Notes: generated by a model not told the origin, from the letters alone. 64,000 nt of DNA from Actinomycetota bacterium (GCA_014360685.1 JACIXB010000011.1:383261-447260); one strand, 5' to 3'; shown: positions 34,555 through 43,951, counted from the stretch's first letter. A program made the numbers and translations.

Positions 34555-37500
34555 ATGCTCATCAACAGGACTCTACAGAAGGTGATCAACTTCCTGGTCA
34601 TAGTATCCATGGTCGCCTTGCTGGCGGTTGGAGGGCTGATGGCTTTACCCTCACGCAGCCCGTTCGGGCCGCTGATGGGCAAGGTATTCAATTCACGGAG
34701 CAACCTGGTGGGGATGCTCAACACCCTCGACCCCAGGGAAGTGGCCAGGGCCGTAAACGAGAACCCCGACCTGGTGGCACAACTCCTTCCCCTCCTGGAA
34801 GCGGATATCCTGGCCGCCGCCGTAAACGCGAACCCCGAATTCGTGAGCAGTTTGGTTGCCGGACTCGACCCCAAGGTAGCGGCGGAGATCGTGAATCATA
34901 ACGGCGAGTTCGTCAGCCTGGTCATCCCCTATCTCGACCCTCGGGTGATTGCAGACGTGGTGAACAACAACTACAGCTTCCTGGTCGAGGTGGCCCAATA
35001 CCTTGACCCATTCTCGGTGGCCTACATCATCAACAACAACCAGGAGCTCGCCATCCAATTGGTGGGAGCCCTCGATCCCGGGGTGATCGCCCAGGTGGTC
35101 AACAACAACGCTGACTTCATAACCCGGGTGGCGGGGTTATTGAACGCGGAAGTTCTGGCCAGGGCCATCAACGAGAATCCCTCCCTGGCCGTCGATTTGG
35201 TGAGCATGCTCGACCCCCGGGTAGCAGCCATGGTGATCAACGCCAACGGAAGGTTCCTGGCTTCGGTGATGTCCTTGTTGAATCCAAGAGTGCTGGCCGG
35301 CGCGGTAAATTCCAATGGTTCCTTCCTGGTGCAGCTGCTGGGATATCTGGACCCCGAAGTCATCGCTGACGCCCTTAATCATAACGAGCAGCTGGTTAAC
35401 GACGTGGTTGCCCTTCTGGAACCCGACTTCATAGCCTCCATAATCAACAACCAGTCCTTCGTCACGCGCTTGATCGGCTATCTCAATCCCGCTTCCATCG
35501 CGGGTTCTATAAATGCCAACGGCGGTTTCGTAAGCGCTCTATTGGGATACCTGGACCCCGGGATGGTCGCCGGGGCAGTTTCGGACAACGCCGCATGGCT
35601 TGAAGCGCTCATCGGTCACCTGGACGGCGCCCAACTGGGACACATACTGGACGGTAATGCGGCCTTCATGTCCGATTTCGTGGGAGCTCTCTCACCCTCG
35701 ACCATCGCCGAAGTGATAAACGGCAACGCGCCCTGGGCGGTGAGCTTGATATCCCAGCTGGATACGGGGGTCATCGCCGGGATAGCCAACGACCCGGCCA
35801 CGGTGGCCTTCATAAACGCCCTGCTCCCGCAGCTCGACGCCGCCACTCTGGCGGGGATCCTGAACAACAACGGGGGCTGGGTGGGAGACCTGGTCTCCAA
35901 CCTCTCCACGGGGATGGTGGTGGATCTCCTGAACAGCCTGGATCCCGCCTGGACGGCCCGGCTCATGACCGACCTGAACAACCCCACCAGCCTGGGGGTC
36001 ATCGCCGGGATAGCCAACGACCCGGCCACGGTGGCCTTTTTGAACAGCCTCCTCCCCCAGCTGGACGCCTCCGCCCTGGCGGGGATCGTCAACGGCAACG
36101 GATCCTGGGTGGCCGACCTCCTCTCCGGGATCACCCCGGACACGGTGAACACCCTGATCTCCGACCTTACCCCCTGGATCACGGGGACCCTGCTCCCCGG
36201 ACTGGACGTCTCGGCCATCGCCGGGATAGCCAACGACCCGGCCACCATCGCCTTTTTGAACAGCCTCCTCCCCCAGCTGGACGCCTCGGGCGTGGCCTCC
36301 GTCGTCAACGCCAACTGGGACTGGATGGGGGACGTGGTCTCGGGCATCGCCCCCTCCACGGTGAACAGCCTGCTCACCGACATCGGGCCCTGGATGCTCG
36401 GGGTGCTCATGCCCAACCTGGATGAGCACATCATAGCCACCCTCATGAACCATCCCAACACCATAGCCTTCATCAACCGGCTGCTTCCCAACCTGGATCC
36501 CGCATCTCTAGCGGACATATTGAATAACAATGGAGCATGGGTGGGCGAGCTCATCTCCAACCTCTCCACCACCATGGTCGTGGACGTGGTGAACAACCTG
36601 GATCCCGCCTGGACGGCCCAGCTCTTCACCGACTTGAACAACGCCACCACCCTCACCGTGCTCGGGAACATCGCCAACTCCCCGGAGTTCACCGCCTTCG
36701 TGGACGCCCTCATCGGCTACCTGGACCCGACCATCCTGGCCGGCATCCTCAACTCCAACGGGGACTTCGTGGGCCAGCTCATCTCCAACCTCTCCACCAC
36801 CATGGTCGTGGACGTGGTGAACAACCTGGATCCCGCCTGGTGGGCACAGTTGATGAACGACCTGAGGACGGGAGCCCTCGTCTCTATCGCCGCGCTGGCC
36901 AACGACCCGGCGACCATCGCCTTCCTAAACGCCCTGCTCCCGCAGCTCGACGCGGCCAACGTGGCCTCCATCGTCAACAACAACGTAAGCTGGCTTAACC
37001 AGGTGGTCACCAACGTCACCCCGGCAACGGTGAACAGCATGCTCAGCGGTCTCTCCGGATGGATCACCAACACCTTGATTCCCGGGCTGGACGCCTCGAC
37101 CATAGCTGGAATAGCGAACGCCGTCAGCACTAGGGATTTCCTGAACACGCTGCTCCCGCAGATCGACGAGGCAAATCTGGCTTACGTGGCGAACAACAAC
37201 GGGGCCTGGCTGGCCGATCTTATCTCCAATCTGGACGCTTCCGTCGTCGCCGATGCCCTGAACGCCAACGAGGCCTTCGTAACCGCCCTGGTGCAGAACC
37301 TGGACACTACCGTTCTGGCCAACGTCATCAACGCCAGCGAGGCTTTCCTAACCCAGCTCCTGGGCAAGCTCAATCCCACCGTCCTGGCCAACGCCATCAA
37401 TGCCAACGGCACCTTCCTCACCAACCTGCTGGGGGCCCTCAATCCCAGCGTGGTGGCCGGCGCCCTCAACGCCAACCAGACCTTCGTCACCAACCTCATA

Positions 37501-38340
37501 AGCGCCATCAACCCCCAGGTGCTGGCCAACGCCCTCAATGCCAACGGGACCTTCATGCAGAACCTGCTAGGTTATCTCGACCCGGCGGTCATAGCCGGTG
37601 CCGTGAACGCCAACCAGACCTTCGTCACCGGTATGGTCACAAACCTCTCGCCCACGGTGCTGGCCAACGCCATCAACGCCAACGAGGCCTTCATGAGCAG
37701 CCTGATAACCGGGTTGGATACAACCGTACTGGCCAACGTGCTCAACTCCAACTCGGTGAGGAACTGGTTGACCACCCTGGTCTCCAAGCTCAACGCCACC
37801 CAGGTGGCCTATATCCTTAACAACAACCAGGCCTTCCTCACCAACCTGATCGGGGCCCTCAACCCCTCGGTGTTGGCCGCGGCCATCAACTCCAACGGCT
37901 CCTTCCTCAACAACCTCATCGCCAACCTGAACGCCTCGGTGGTGGCCGGGGCCATCAACACCAACCAGACCTTCCTGACCAACCTCATCGCCAACCTGAA
38001 CCCCAGCGTGCTGGCGGGAGCGGTGAACGCCAACGGGACCTTCCTGCAGAATCTGCTGGGGGCGCTGGACACCAACGTCATTGCGGGAGCGCTGACTTCA
38101 ACGAACGGTCTGAGCTTCCTGACCAACCTGATCGTCAACCTCTCCGGGGCTCGCGCTCAAGCCCTGGTCAACGCCCTCAACGCCACCGGCGTGGATTACC
38201 ACAACGACGATGCGCCTATCACCTTCTTCGACCAGTTCGTCCTGATGCTCCACTCCAACTTGAACATCCTGGGACTCGGTCATCATATCGAAGGAAAAAT
38301 CGAAGGTTTCATCTATGATGCCAACGGAGGAGACTGGTAA
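34555..38340 (+). CDS. 1261-residue exported protein of ~50 Asn-rich 23-residue repeats
   Basis: Not recognised as any known family. A basic N-terminus and one hydrophobic helix (about 10-31) form a signal peptide or anchor. From residue 50 to about 1215 the chain is tandem repeats. The first 16 units are almost all exactly 23 residues, pattern F(L/V)xxLLxxLDPxVIAxxVNxN; units in the last third follow FLTNLLGALNPSVLAGAINA. A middle block (about 410-870) has super-repeats of about 71-76 residues containing IAGIANDPATVAFLNSLLPQ and Trp-rich units. Each unit predicts two short helices, so an alpha-solenoid is likely (inference). I see no Cys and very few Lys. A 40-residue non-repeat tail ends the protein. 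A weak GGGGTAGGGGAT precedes the ATG. It lies among lipoprotein genes beside a Tad locus; a surface or adhesion role is possible. Confidence 0.9.
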   Translation: MLINRTLQKVINFLVIVSMVALLAVGGLMALPSRSPFGPLMGKVFNSRSNLVGMLNTLDPREVARAVNENPDLVAQLLPLLEADILAAAVNANPEFVSSLVAGLDPKVAAEIVNHNGEFVSLVIPYLDPRVIADVVNNNYSFLVEVAQYLDPFSVAYIINNNQELAIQLVGALDPGVIAQVVNNNADFITRVAGLLNAEVLARAINENPSLAVDLVSMLDPRVAAMVINANGRFLASVMSLLNPRVLAGAVNSNGSFLVQLLGYLDPEVIADALNHNEQLVNDVVALLEPDFIASIINNQSFVTRLIGYLNPASIAGSINANGGFVSALLGYLDPGMVAGAVSDNAAWLEALIGHLDGAQLGHILDGNAAFMSDFVGALSPSTIAEVINGNAPWAVSLISQLDTGVIAGIANDPATVAFINALLPQLDAATLAGILNNNGGWVGDLVSNLSTGMVVDLLNSLDPAWTARLMTDLNNPTSLGVIAGIANDPATVAFLNSLLPQLDASALAGIVNGNGSWVADLLSGITPDTVNTLISDLTPWITGTLLPGLDVSAIAGIANDPATIAFLNSLLPQLDASGVASVVNANWDWMGDVVSGIAPSTVNSLLTDIGPWMLGVLMPNLDEHIIATLMNHPNTIAFINRLLPNLDPASLADILNNNGAWVGELISNLSTTMVVDVVNNLDPAWTAQLFTDLNNATTLTVLGNIANSPEFTAFVDALIGYLDPTILAGILNSNGDFVGQLISNLSTTMVVDVVNNLDPAWWAQLMNDLRTGALVSIAALANDPATIAFLNALLPQLDAANVASIVNNNVSWLNQVVTNVTPATVNSMLSGLSGWITNTLIPGLDASTIAGIANAVSTRDFLNTLLPQIDEANLAYVANNNGAWLADLISNLDASVVADALNANEAFVTALVQNLDTTVLANVINASEAFLTQLLGKLNPTVLANAINANGTFLTNLLGALNPSVVAGALNANQTFVTNLISAINPQVLANALNANGTFMQNLLGYLDPAVIAGAVNANQTFVTGMVTNLSPTVLANAINANEAFMSSLITGLDTTVLANVLNSNSVRNWLTTLVSKLNATQVAYILNNNQAFLTNLIGALNPSVLAAAINSNGSFLNNLIANLNASVVAGAINTNQTFLTNLIANLNPSVLAGAVNANGTFLQNLLGALDTNVIAGALTSTNGLSFLTNLIVNLSGARAQALVNALNATGVDYHNDDAPITFFDQFVLMLHSNLNILGLGHHIEGKIEGFIYDANGGDW
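36541..36840 (+). repeat. Near-identical 72-bp DNA repeats inside the giant gene
   Basis: 36541-36612 and 36769-36840 differ at one base and are exactly 228 bp (76 codons) apart. Other shared blocks occur around 35770, 36002 and 36219 (encoding IAGIANDPAT). Such DNA identity implies recent internal duplication or gene conversion. Confidence 0.9.
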
Positions 38341-38357
38341 TACCTTCAGTATCCTAG

Positions 38358-38396
38358 AAGGGCAGGCTACTTGCCCGCCCCTCTTATTTTCTTTAT
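38358..38396 (+). terminator. Intrinsic terminator of giant repeat gene
   Basis: GGGCA (38360-38364) pairs with TGCCC (38372-38376), followed by a T-rich CTCTTATTTTCTTTATT, 20 bp after the stop. Confidence 0.7.
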
Positions 38397-38495
38397 TAAC
38401 CGGCATAAGCGGTTTAAGCATCGCGGAAGACGGAGCGATAGTAAAAGGTAAGCAATAGTTTCTGCCCGCTACTCCTGGAGGTTTTAGAGGAGGTC

Positions 38496-39359
38496 ATGAA
38501 AGCTGGTAAAAACGATGAATACTGCGTGAGAGGCGGCGAAATACATAAATCAGCGCTTGCATTCTCGCTGGCCCTCCTCTTTGCCGTTATGGCTCTCGTG
38601 CCCGGTTGCGGTGGCGATTCCATCGCTGCCCTACTGGAGCGGTCGGATGATTCCATCCAGGAATTTGAAAAAGCGATAACGCAGGCTGACCATTGCCTTC
38701 ACGCGCTCTTGGGATTCAATTTCGAGAACGCCTCCTTCCTGGACGAAGCGCTGTCCGCCGTAAGATCAGGGATGGACTCCCTCCAACCAGCTGGACATGC
38801 CGTGGATGTGTTGTCATCCACAGATTACCGGGGCAAACTCGCCCATCTGGGTGAACTGGTGAGTGGCTTTGTTGTCGACGCCAGGTCAGCCCTTGAAGAA
38901 CTGTCACTTGTTTACCATGATTTGGAATCCATCCTTATGGCCATTGAGCCACTCCTGCTAAAGGAGGCGGTCATTACCCAAATGGAAGTGCCCCAGGATC
39001 AGGCTGAATGGAGAGGCAGGTTACTGGATCTCAGACAGGCACTCGAAACAACCCTGCAAGCACTTGCCGCGTTAACCGTCGGTCCGGCAATGACTGATTA
39101 CCACTCTTATTTCACGGATGTTTCGGTCGCCCTCAAAAAGGTGGTCGACCAGATCATCAGCCGTCTACCGCTTGTCGATCTTGAGGCGGATATAGGGATA
39201 AGCGCGGACTTCTCTCGCATTCTGGAGATGCTCGATTCCTATCCCATGGTGGTTGAAAGGTTGAAGGAAAGTATCTCGATATTCTCACTGGACCCGGTCA
39301 TAAGCGAGATAGAGGTGGAGATAAACGACTTGTACATGGAATCAAACTCGAGCCGGTAA
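38496..39359 (+). CDS. Predicted lipoprotein, helical, unknown function
   Basis: 287 residues. The N-terminus carries a signal peptide (about 20-42, ALAFSLALLFAVMALVPGC) with a lipobox ending in Cys42. The mature part is predicted almost wholly helical, with heptad-like stretches such as LLERSDDSIQEFEKAITQAD, suggesting a helical bundle or coiled coil. The base composition looks less GC-rich than most genes in the window. AGAGGAGGTC lies directly before the ATG. It follows the giant repeat protein after a terminator, and both are exported, so they may work together. Confidence 0.75.
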   Translation: MKAGKNDEYCVRGGEIHKSALAFSLALLFAVMALVPGCGGDSIAALLERSDDSIQEFEKAITQADHCLHALLGFNFENASFLDEALSAVRSGMDSLQPAGHAVDVLSSTDYRGKLAHLGELVSGFVVDARSALEELSLVYHDLESILMAIEPLLLKEAVITQMEVPQDQAEWRGRLLDLRQALETTLQALAALTVGPAMTDYHSYFTDVSVALKKVVDQIISRLPLVDLEADIGISADFSRILEMLDSYPMVVERLKESISIFSLDPVISEIEVEINDLYMESNSSR

Positions 39360-39684
39360 AAAAAGATCTGTCAAGTACCGGGCAAGTTACAGGCGCCTTG
39401 TGAAACCCCGTGGTCAGCTACCGACCTTGGGCATTGTTTGGAGAATTCATATGCCTGATCGGCCTGGGCGGAGGTTTTCAACCCGGAAGGTAGGCCCCGC
39501 GGTGCTGACAAATATAAACCTCTCCAAGCGGCCGCGGGGTAAGGGGACGCACGATGCGGGGTTTATGATATGTTTATGGATGGAATAAGGCGGCGAAGCG
39601 GAGCTGCAGGTAGATGTGGATTTGGGCTTCCTGTGTATCAAGTACAGCGTTGGACGGCATTTTGCCTGTATGGAGGTGTAGAGT
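39360..39684. other. Intergenic, no gene seen
   Basis: AT-richer stretch without a convincing frame. CCCCGCGG (39497-39504) can pair with CCGCGGGG (39532-39539) to form a large stem. Confidence 0.5.
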
Positions 39685-41334
39685 TTGAACTGTCCCCGCC
39701 ATCCCAGTAAGAGAGCGATCGCCAACTGCCAGGAGTGCGGTACCTGGTTCTGCATAGAATGCGTGCGAGAGACCGACCAGACCATCCTGTGCCACGAATG
39801 CCACCGGAGACGGATGGACGAAGTGGCCATGGAATTAACGCCGCGGGAGGAGGAAGCGGAAGGCTTCGCCGCCAGGCATTCTCCAGCAGCGTTGGACCGG
39901 GATGCCGGGAAAATCACACTGCGGTCTTCTTTCCCGGTTCCCGGGGAACCCGGGGAGCACGGGAAGCCTCCGGCGGGTCGGGGGGAATTCGAAGAGGAAA
40001 CCCTTTCCAGGAGGCCGGCAAAGCGCGGATGGTTCTGGAAGAGGGATAAAAGGGTGAGGGAAGTCCGGGAAGCCGGTGGGCGTACCCCGGGGAAAGCGCC
40101 GGAGAAAACCTTGTCCGGGAGGGCTGCCGCGCCCGTGGGTGGGGAGGAGGCCGAAGAGGAGCCGGATTTCCTCGCCATGGGACCGGATGAGGATTTCAGC
40201 GAGCTGTCCAGCGCCGCGGAGAGGAGGAGGTTGCGCTTCTTCCCCGGGAGGAGGCGCCCCGTGGCGAAAGAGACGGCTGAGGGGGCCCCGCCCGGCGAGG
40301 AGGCGCGGCGGTTGGGGACGACCCACGGGGTGGAGGAGGGACGGGGAGAGACCAAGGGGCCGGAAAAACGGAAGCTCGCCGAAAGGCCCTACTCGGCGGA
40401 GAGCGGGGAAAGAGCCGCCCTCCCCGGGAGGGAGCGGGCGGAGAGAAAGCCGGCGGATAAGATATCGGCACCCCCCACCCCGGGGGCTGCCGCGGGGGAC
40501 GAGTTACTCGACGACGTGGTGTCCCGGCTGCTGGTTACGGAAAGAGGAGGGGGACCAGAGGGGCGGGAAAAGGGGAAGGGTTCGGAGGCCCGCACCCCAT
40601 CCGGGGATAGCGTCGAGGAAGTCCTGACCACCCTACTGCGGCCGGAAACCGAAGTGACCGCCGGGCCCCGGGCGGCGCGGGAAAGTGCGGCCCCCCGCGA
40701 AGGAAGGGCGGTAGCGGTTGCGGATTCGACCGCCGCAGCGGAGGCGGCTGAACCGACCATACGGCGGGAGGAACGCCGCAGTGTGGTGAGGGAAAGGGAG
40801 AAACGGTGGTCATTCCTGGCCCAGCCCCGCTCCTCGGAACACACGGAGATCGCCGCCAGCTGGTGGGTGGCGGCCTTGTTCGTACTCCTCATGGTGCTTC
40901 TGGGCGCCGTACTCTGGGCCGTGCCCAATGCCTACCTGGTCCCCAGGGACACGGAATACGGCATCCACGCCGTGGCCATCGGTATCCTCCTCGGCCTGAT
41001 CTTCTGGTGGAAGGCGGGAAGGAAACACGGCACCAAGCTGGCCGTGCAGGCCGCCCTTACCACCTTTTTCGCCCTCTTTTCAGGGGAGTTCCTCCACTGG
41101 TTCCTCGTCATCACCAAGAATGCCGCCCTGCGCACCATCTTTTTCGACCTGGTGTCCTTCCGCTTCATCTGGGAGCATGGTGCGGAAGTCATGCGCCATA
41201 CCTTGGAGGCCATGTTCCCGGGAGCCTTCGTGTGGATAATGGTCATGCCCACCCTGCTGGCCTTCATCATCGGCTTCGGCATGCCTCCCATCCCCGAGAT
41301 CTTCTTCCAGTTCGGGCGGGCGGTGCGCGAGTGA
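39685..41334 (+). CDS. Cys/His zinc-finger, charged linker, four-helix membrane protein
   Basis: 549 residues starting at a TTG (39685) with GGAGG 8 nt upstream. Residues 3-40 form a B-box-like finger: C3, H6, C15, C18, C23, C26, C36 and C39 (MNCPRHPSKRAIANCQEC...). Residues about 50-375 are a low-complexity, highly charged Glu/Arg/Gly/Pro linker with no fold. The C-terminal part (about 390-540) has about four membrane helices (WWVAALFVLLMVLLGAVLW, AIGILLGLIFWW, LTTFFALFSGEFLHWFLV, IMVMPTLLAFIIGF). Similar B-box-like fingers in front of membrane domains occur in bacterial proteins of unknown role. It is followed by the STAS gene. Confidence 0.8.
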   Translation: MNCPRHPSKRAIANCQECGTWFCIECVRETDQTILCHECHRRRMDEVAMELTPREEEAEGFAARHSPAALDRDAGKITLRSSFPVPGEPGEHGKPPAGRGEFEEETLSRRPAKRGWFWKRDKRVREVREAGGRTPGKAPEKTLSGRAAAPVGGEEAEEEPDFLAMGPDEDFSELSSAAERRRLRFFPGRRRPVAKETAEGAPPGEEARRLGTTHGVEEGRGETKGPEKRKLAERPYSAESGERAALPGRERAERKPADKISAPPTPGAAAGDELLDDVVSRLLVTERGGGPEGREKGKGSEARTPSGDSVEEVLTTLLRPETEVTAGPRAARESAAPREGRAVAVADSTAAAEAAEPTIRREERRSVVREREKRWSFLAQPRSSEHTEIAASWWVAALFVLLMVLLGAVLWAVPNAYLVPRDTEYGIHAVAIGILLGLIFWWKAGRKHGTKLAVQAALTTFFALFSGEFLHWFLVITKNAALRTIFFDLVSFRFIWEHGAEVMRHTLEAMFPGAFVWIMVMPTLLAFIIGFGMPPIPEIFFQFGRAVRE

Positions 41335-41404
41335 TGTCAGGCCGGGCGGGCGAGGGCTTCGACCTGGGGCGCCGAGCTCGCGTGGCGGAAGGCGCACGGA
41401 TGAT

Positions 41405-41788
41405 ATGTTTGCCGGCCTACGGACGGTGAGGATGAGGGGGATCTGGGGCGTGGCTTGGGAGACGGAATTCTTGGAAGGGGGCACCAAGGCCCTGGTACGC
41501 CTGGATGGCGTGGTGGACTCCACCAACGTGGAGGAGTTCTTCGCCCTCATCAACTCCATATTCAAGCAGGGCGTGAAACGCGTGGTCCTGGACATGGAGA
41601 ACACCAGCTACCTCTCCAGCGGCGGGCTCTCGGTCATCGTCGACGCCCATAAGAAGGCGGAAAAGGAAGGGGGGAAGCTGGTCATCGCCCGCGCCTCGGA
41701 GATGGTGGCTGATCTCTTCAGGGTGGTCCAGGTGGAGAGGATTATACCTTTCTTCGATAACCTCCAGGAGGCATTGGAGGCGCTCTGA
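41405..41788 (+). CDS. STAS-domain anti-anti-sigma factor
   Basis: 127 residues. The STAS core covers about 20-125, with the phosphorylatable Ser in NTSYLSSGGLSVIVDAHKKA, as in SpoIIAA/RsbV-type antagonists. Such proteins bind anti-sigma kinases; no kinase or phosphatase partner gene is adjacent. Start uncertain: ATG at 41405 or 41432. Confidence 0.88.
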   Translation: MFAGLRTVRMRGIWGVAWETEFLEGGTKALVRLDGVVDSTNVEEFFALINSIFKQGVKRVVLDMENTSYLSSGGLSVIVDAHKKAEKEGGKLVIARASEMVADLFRVVQVERIIPFFDNLQEALEAL

Positions 41789-42158
41789 AGGATCAACCCC
41801 CGCCGGCCGGCCGCTCGACCTCCATGAGGATGGTTAATCACGGCCGAGAATCCCCTGTTACACCCTGCGTATAGTCAATCCACAACGTACTAATCCGTTG
41901 ATCCCTTGCCTGATATCCCTTCTTATATCCCTCACGGGAAGTGGGCGATGCTGACCCCCGGTTTTCGAGGCATTGATAAAACACGGCGTGGGCGAAAAGC
42001 TGAACTCAATCTTTCTTCTGGAACCGCCCGCGAAACCGGGGATAAAGGCGCAAGTGAGAGACATTGGAAAATCTGGTCCTGGGCAAGATAGCGCCGGCAA
42101 AGACTGAAACCGGGATCAAGAGCCGAAGTAAGGGGCGCCCCGGGAGGTATTTCCACCG
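41789..42158. other. Convergent intergenic region, no gene seen
   Basis: 370 bp between the STAS stop (+) and the pilB stop (-). AT-richer than the flanks, no terminator with a T-run and no convincing frame found. Confidence 0.55.
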
Positions 42159-43835
42159 TCAGACGGCCACCACCCGCATGACCTCCTCGATGGAAGTTAT
42201 TCCCATCTTCACCTTGATGAAGCCGTCGTCGCGCATGGTGATCAGGCCCTCTTCCTTGGCCTGCTTCATGATGGTGGTGGCCGAGGCCTCCTTCACGGTG
42301 AGCTTCTTTATCTCCTCGCTCATGGGCATGACCTCGTAGAGACCGATGCGTCCCTTGTACCCCGTTCCCCCGCACTTGGCGCACCCGTTCTCGTTGGCCT
42401 TGTACAGGATGAGTTCATCCATGTCCTCGTAAGGGAAATTGAGCGCCTTGAGAACCTCGATGTCCGGTTCGTAGGGCACCTTGCAGTTGGGGCAGAGCTT
42501 GCGCACCAGCCTCTGGGCCATCACGCAGTTGATGGCCGAGGACACCAGGAAGGCCTCCACCCCCATCTCGATGAGGCGCGGCAGGGCGCTGGGGGCGTCG
42601 TTGGTGTGCAGGGTGGAGAGCACCAGGTGCCCGGTGAGTGCGGCCTCGATGGCCGTCTTGGCCGTCTCCCGGTCGCGGATCTCGCCCACCATGAGGATGT
42701 CCGGAGAGGTGCGCAGGATGTTGCGCAAGGCGTTGGCGAAAGTCAGGCCGGCTTTGGGGTTAACCTGCACCTGGTTGATGCCCGCCAGCCGGTACTCCAC
42801 CGGGTCCTCCACGGTGGTGATGTTCTTGTGTTCCGTGTTGAGCACGTTCAGGGTGGCATATAGGGAGGTGGACTTCCCGCTTCCGGTGGGGCCGGTCACC
42901 AGGAGGGCTCCGTGGGGCTTGGTGAAGGCCTGGCGGTATTTTTCCAGGGCCTCCGGCAGGAATCCCAGGTCCTCCAGCCGCAGGAGGATACTCGACTTGT
43001 CCAGGATGCGCATGACCACTTTCTCACCGTAGACGGTGGGAAGCACGGCGACCCGGAAGTCGATGGATTTCCCGTTGGTCACCAGCCCGAAGTGGCCGTC
43101 CTGGGGAATCCTGCGCTCGGCGATGTTCAGGTCGGAGATGATCTTGATGCGCGACACGATCCCCTCGTGGACGTTCTTGGGCAGACGCTTGATCTCCTGG
43201 CACACGCCGTCGATGCGGTAGCGGATCAAGACCTCGTTCTCCCGGGGATCGATGTGGATGTCGCTGGCCCCCCGGTTGATGGCCTCGGTGATCATGGTGG
43301 TGGTAAACCTTACCAGGGGAGTGTCGTCCACCACGCCGGTGATGCCCTCCGCCTCCTCCTCCTCCTCTTTGCCCTGTAGGGCCTCCTCCACGACATCCGT
43401 GTCCAGGTGGTAGTAACGCTGGATGGCGTTGAGGATGTCTTCCCGCGCGCTGACCACCGGTTTGACCTCGTAGCCGGTACTCAGCCGGATGTCGTCCAGG
43501 GCGTAGATATTGGTGGGATCGGCCATGGCCACCACCAGCTTCCCGTCCTCGAAGTCTATGGGTATGCAACTGTAGCGCCTGGCCATGCTCTCGTCTATGG
43601 AGGTGGTGGCCTGGATGTTTATCTTGTACTCCAGGAGGTCCACGTACTCCAGCCCGAGCTCGCGGGCGATGAGCTCGGCCAACTGGTTTTCCTTCACCAT
43701 CCCCAACTCGAGGAGGACGCGGCCCAGGCTGGCCCCGGTCTCCTTCTGGCGCTCCAGGGCCTGGGCCAGCTGCTTCTCGGTGACCACGTTGTTCTTCAGT
43801 AGAAGCTGGGAGAGCCGGTCCGTCGCGGATGGCAT
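42159..43835 (-). CDS. pilB: Type IV pilus assembly ATPase PilB
   Basis: 558 residues. An N-terminal MshEN/GspE-N domain (about 1-150, SLGRVLLELGMVKENQLAELIA) is followed by the motor: ASDIHIDPRENEV, GPTGSGKSTSLYATL (Walker A), EDPVEY (Asp box), NILRTSPDILMVGEIRD (Walker B) and LHTNDAPSAL (His box), plus the four-Cys zinc knuckle CPNCK...CAKCGGTG. It powers extension of a type IVa pilus or related secretion system. The other pil genes are not in this window. Confidence 0.95.
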   Translation of the reverse strand: MPSATDRLSQLLLKNNVVTEKQLAQALERQKETGASLGRVLLELGMVKENQLAELIARELGLEYVDLLEYKINIQATTSIDESMARRYSCIPIDFEDGKLVVAMADPTNIYALDDIRLSTGYEVKPVVSAREDILNAIQRYYHLDTDVVEEALQGKEEEEEAEGITGVVDDTPLVRFTTTMITEAINRGASDIHIDPRENEVLIRYRIDGVCQEIKRLPKNVHEGIVSRIKIISDLNIAERRIPQDGHFGLVTNGKSIDFRVAVLPTVYGEKVVMRILDKSSILLRLEDLGFLPEALEKYRQAFTKPHGALLVTGPTGSGKSTSLYATLNVLNTEHKNITTVEDPVEYRLAGINQVQVNPKAGLTFANALRNILRTSPDILMVGEIRDRETAKTAIEAALTGHLVLSTLHTNDAPSALPRLIEMGVEAFLVSSAINCVMAQRLVRKLCPNCKVPYEPDIEVLKALNFPYEDMDELILYKANENGCAKCGGTGYKGRIGLYEVMPMSEEIKKLTVKEASATTIMKQAKEEGLITMRDDGFIKVKMGITSIEEVMRVVAV

Positions 43836-43951
43836 GCTCTCATCTCCCTAACCGTTGTTTCCGGGCTTCGGGCAAAGATGATCATCCCCTTTAAATCATA
43901 AAATAGATTCGACATCCCGGGCCACAAACTGAAGCCGGCTCGGGGAGCGCT

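Noticed and set aside
35616..36713. 365-codon antisense frame inside the giant repeat gene
   Set aside because: Its Ser/Met/Ala-rich repeats are the mirror of the repeats on +; a shadow frame.
34555..38340. Giant gene as a CRISPR-like or tandem DNA repeat array
   Set aside because: The period is in codons and the frame is open throughout; most units differ at DNA level while the protein pattern is kept.
39400..39588. 62-codon + frame between two genes
   Set aside because: No ribosome site and no recognisable features.
42000..42120. Possible c-di-GMP riboswitch, from GCGAAACCGG-like pieces
   Set aside because: The required conserved core (GCACAGGGCAAACC-like and GGGACGCAAAGC-like segments) is absent, and the region lies downstream of both flanking genes.
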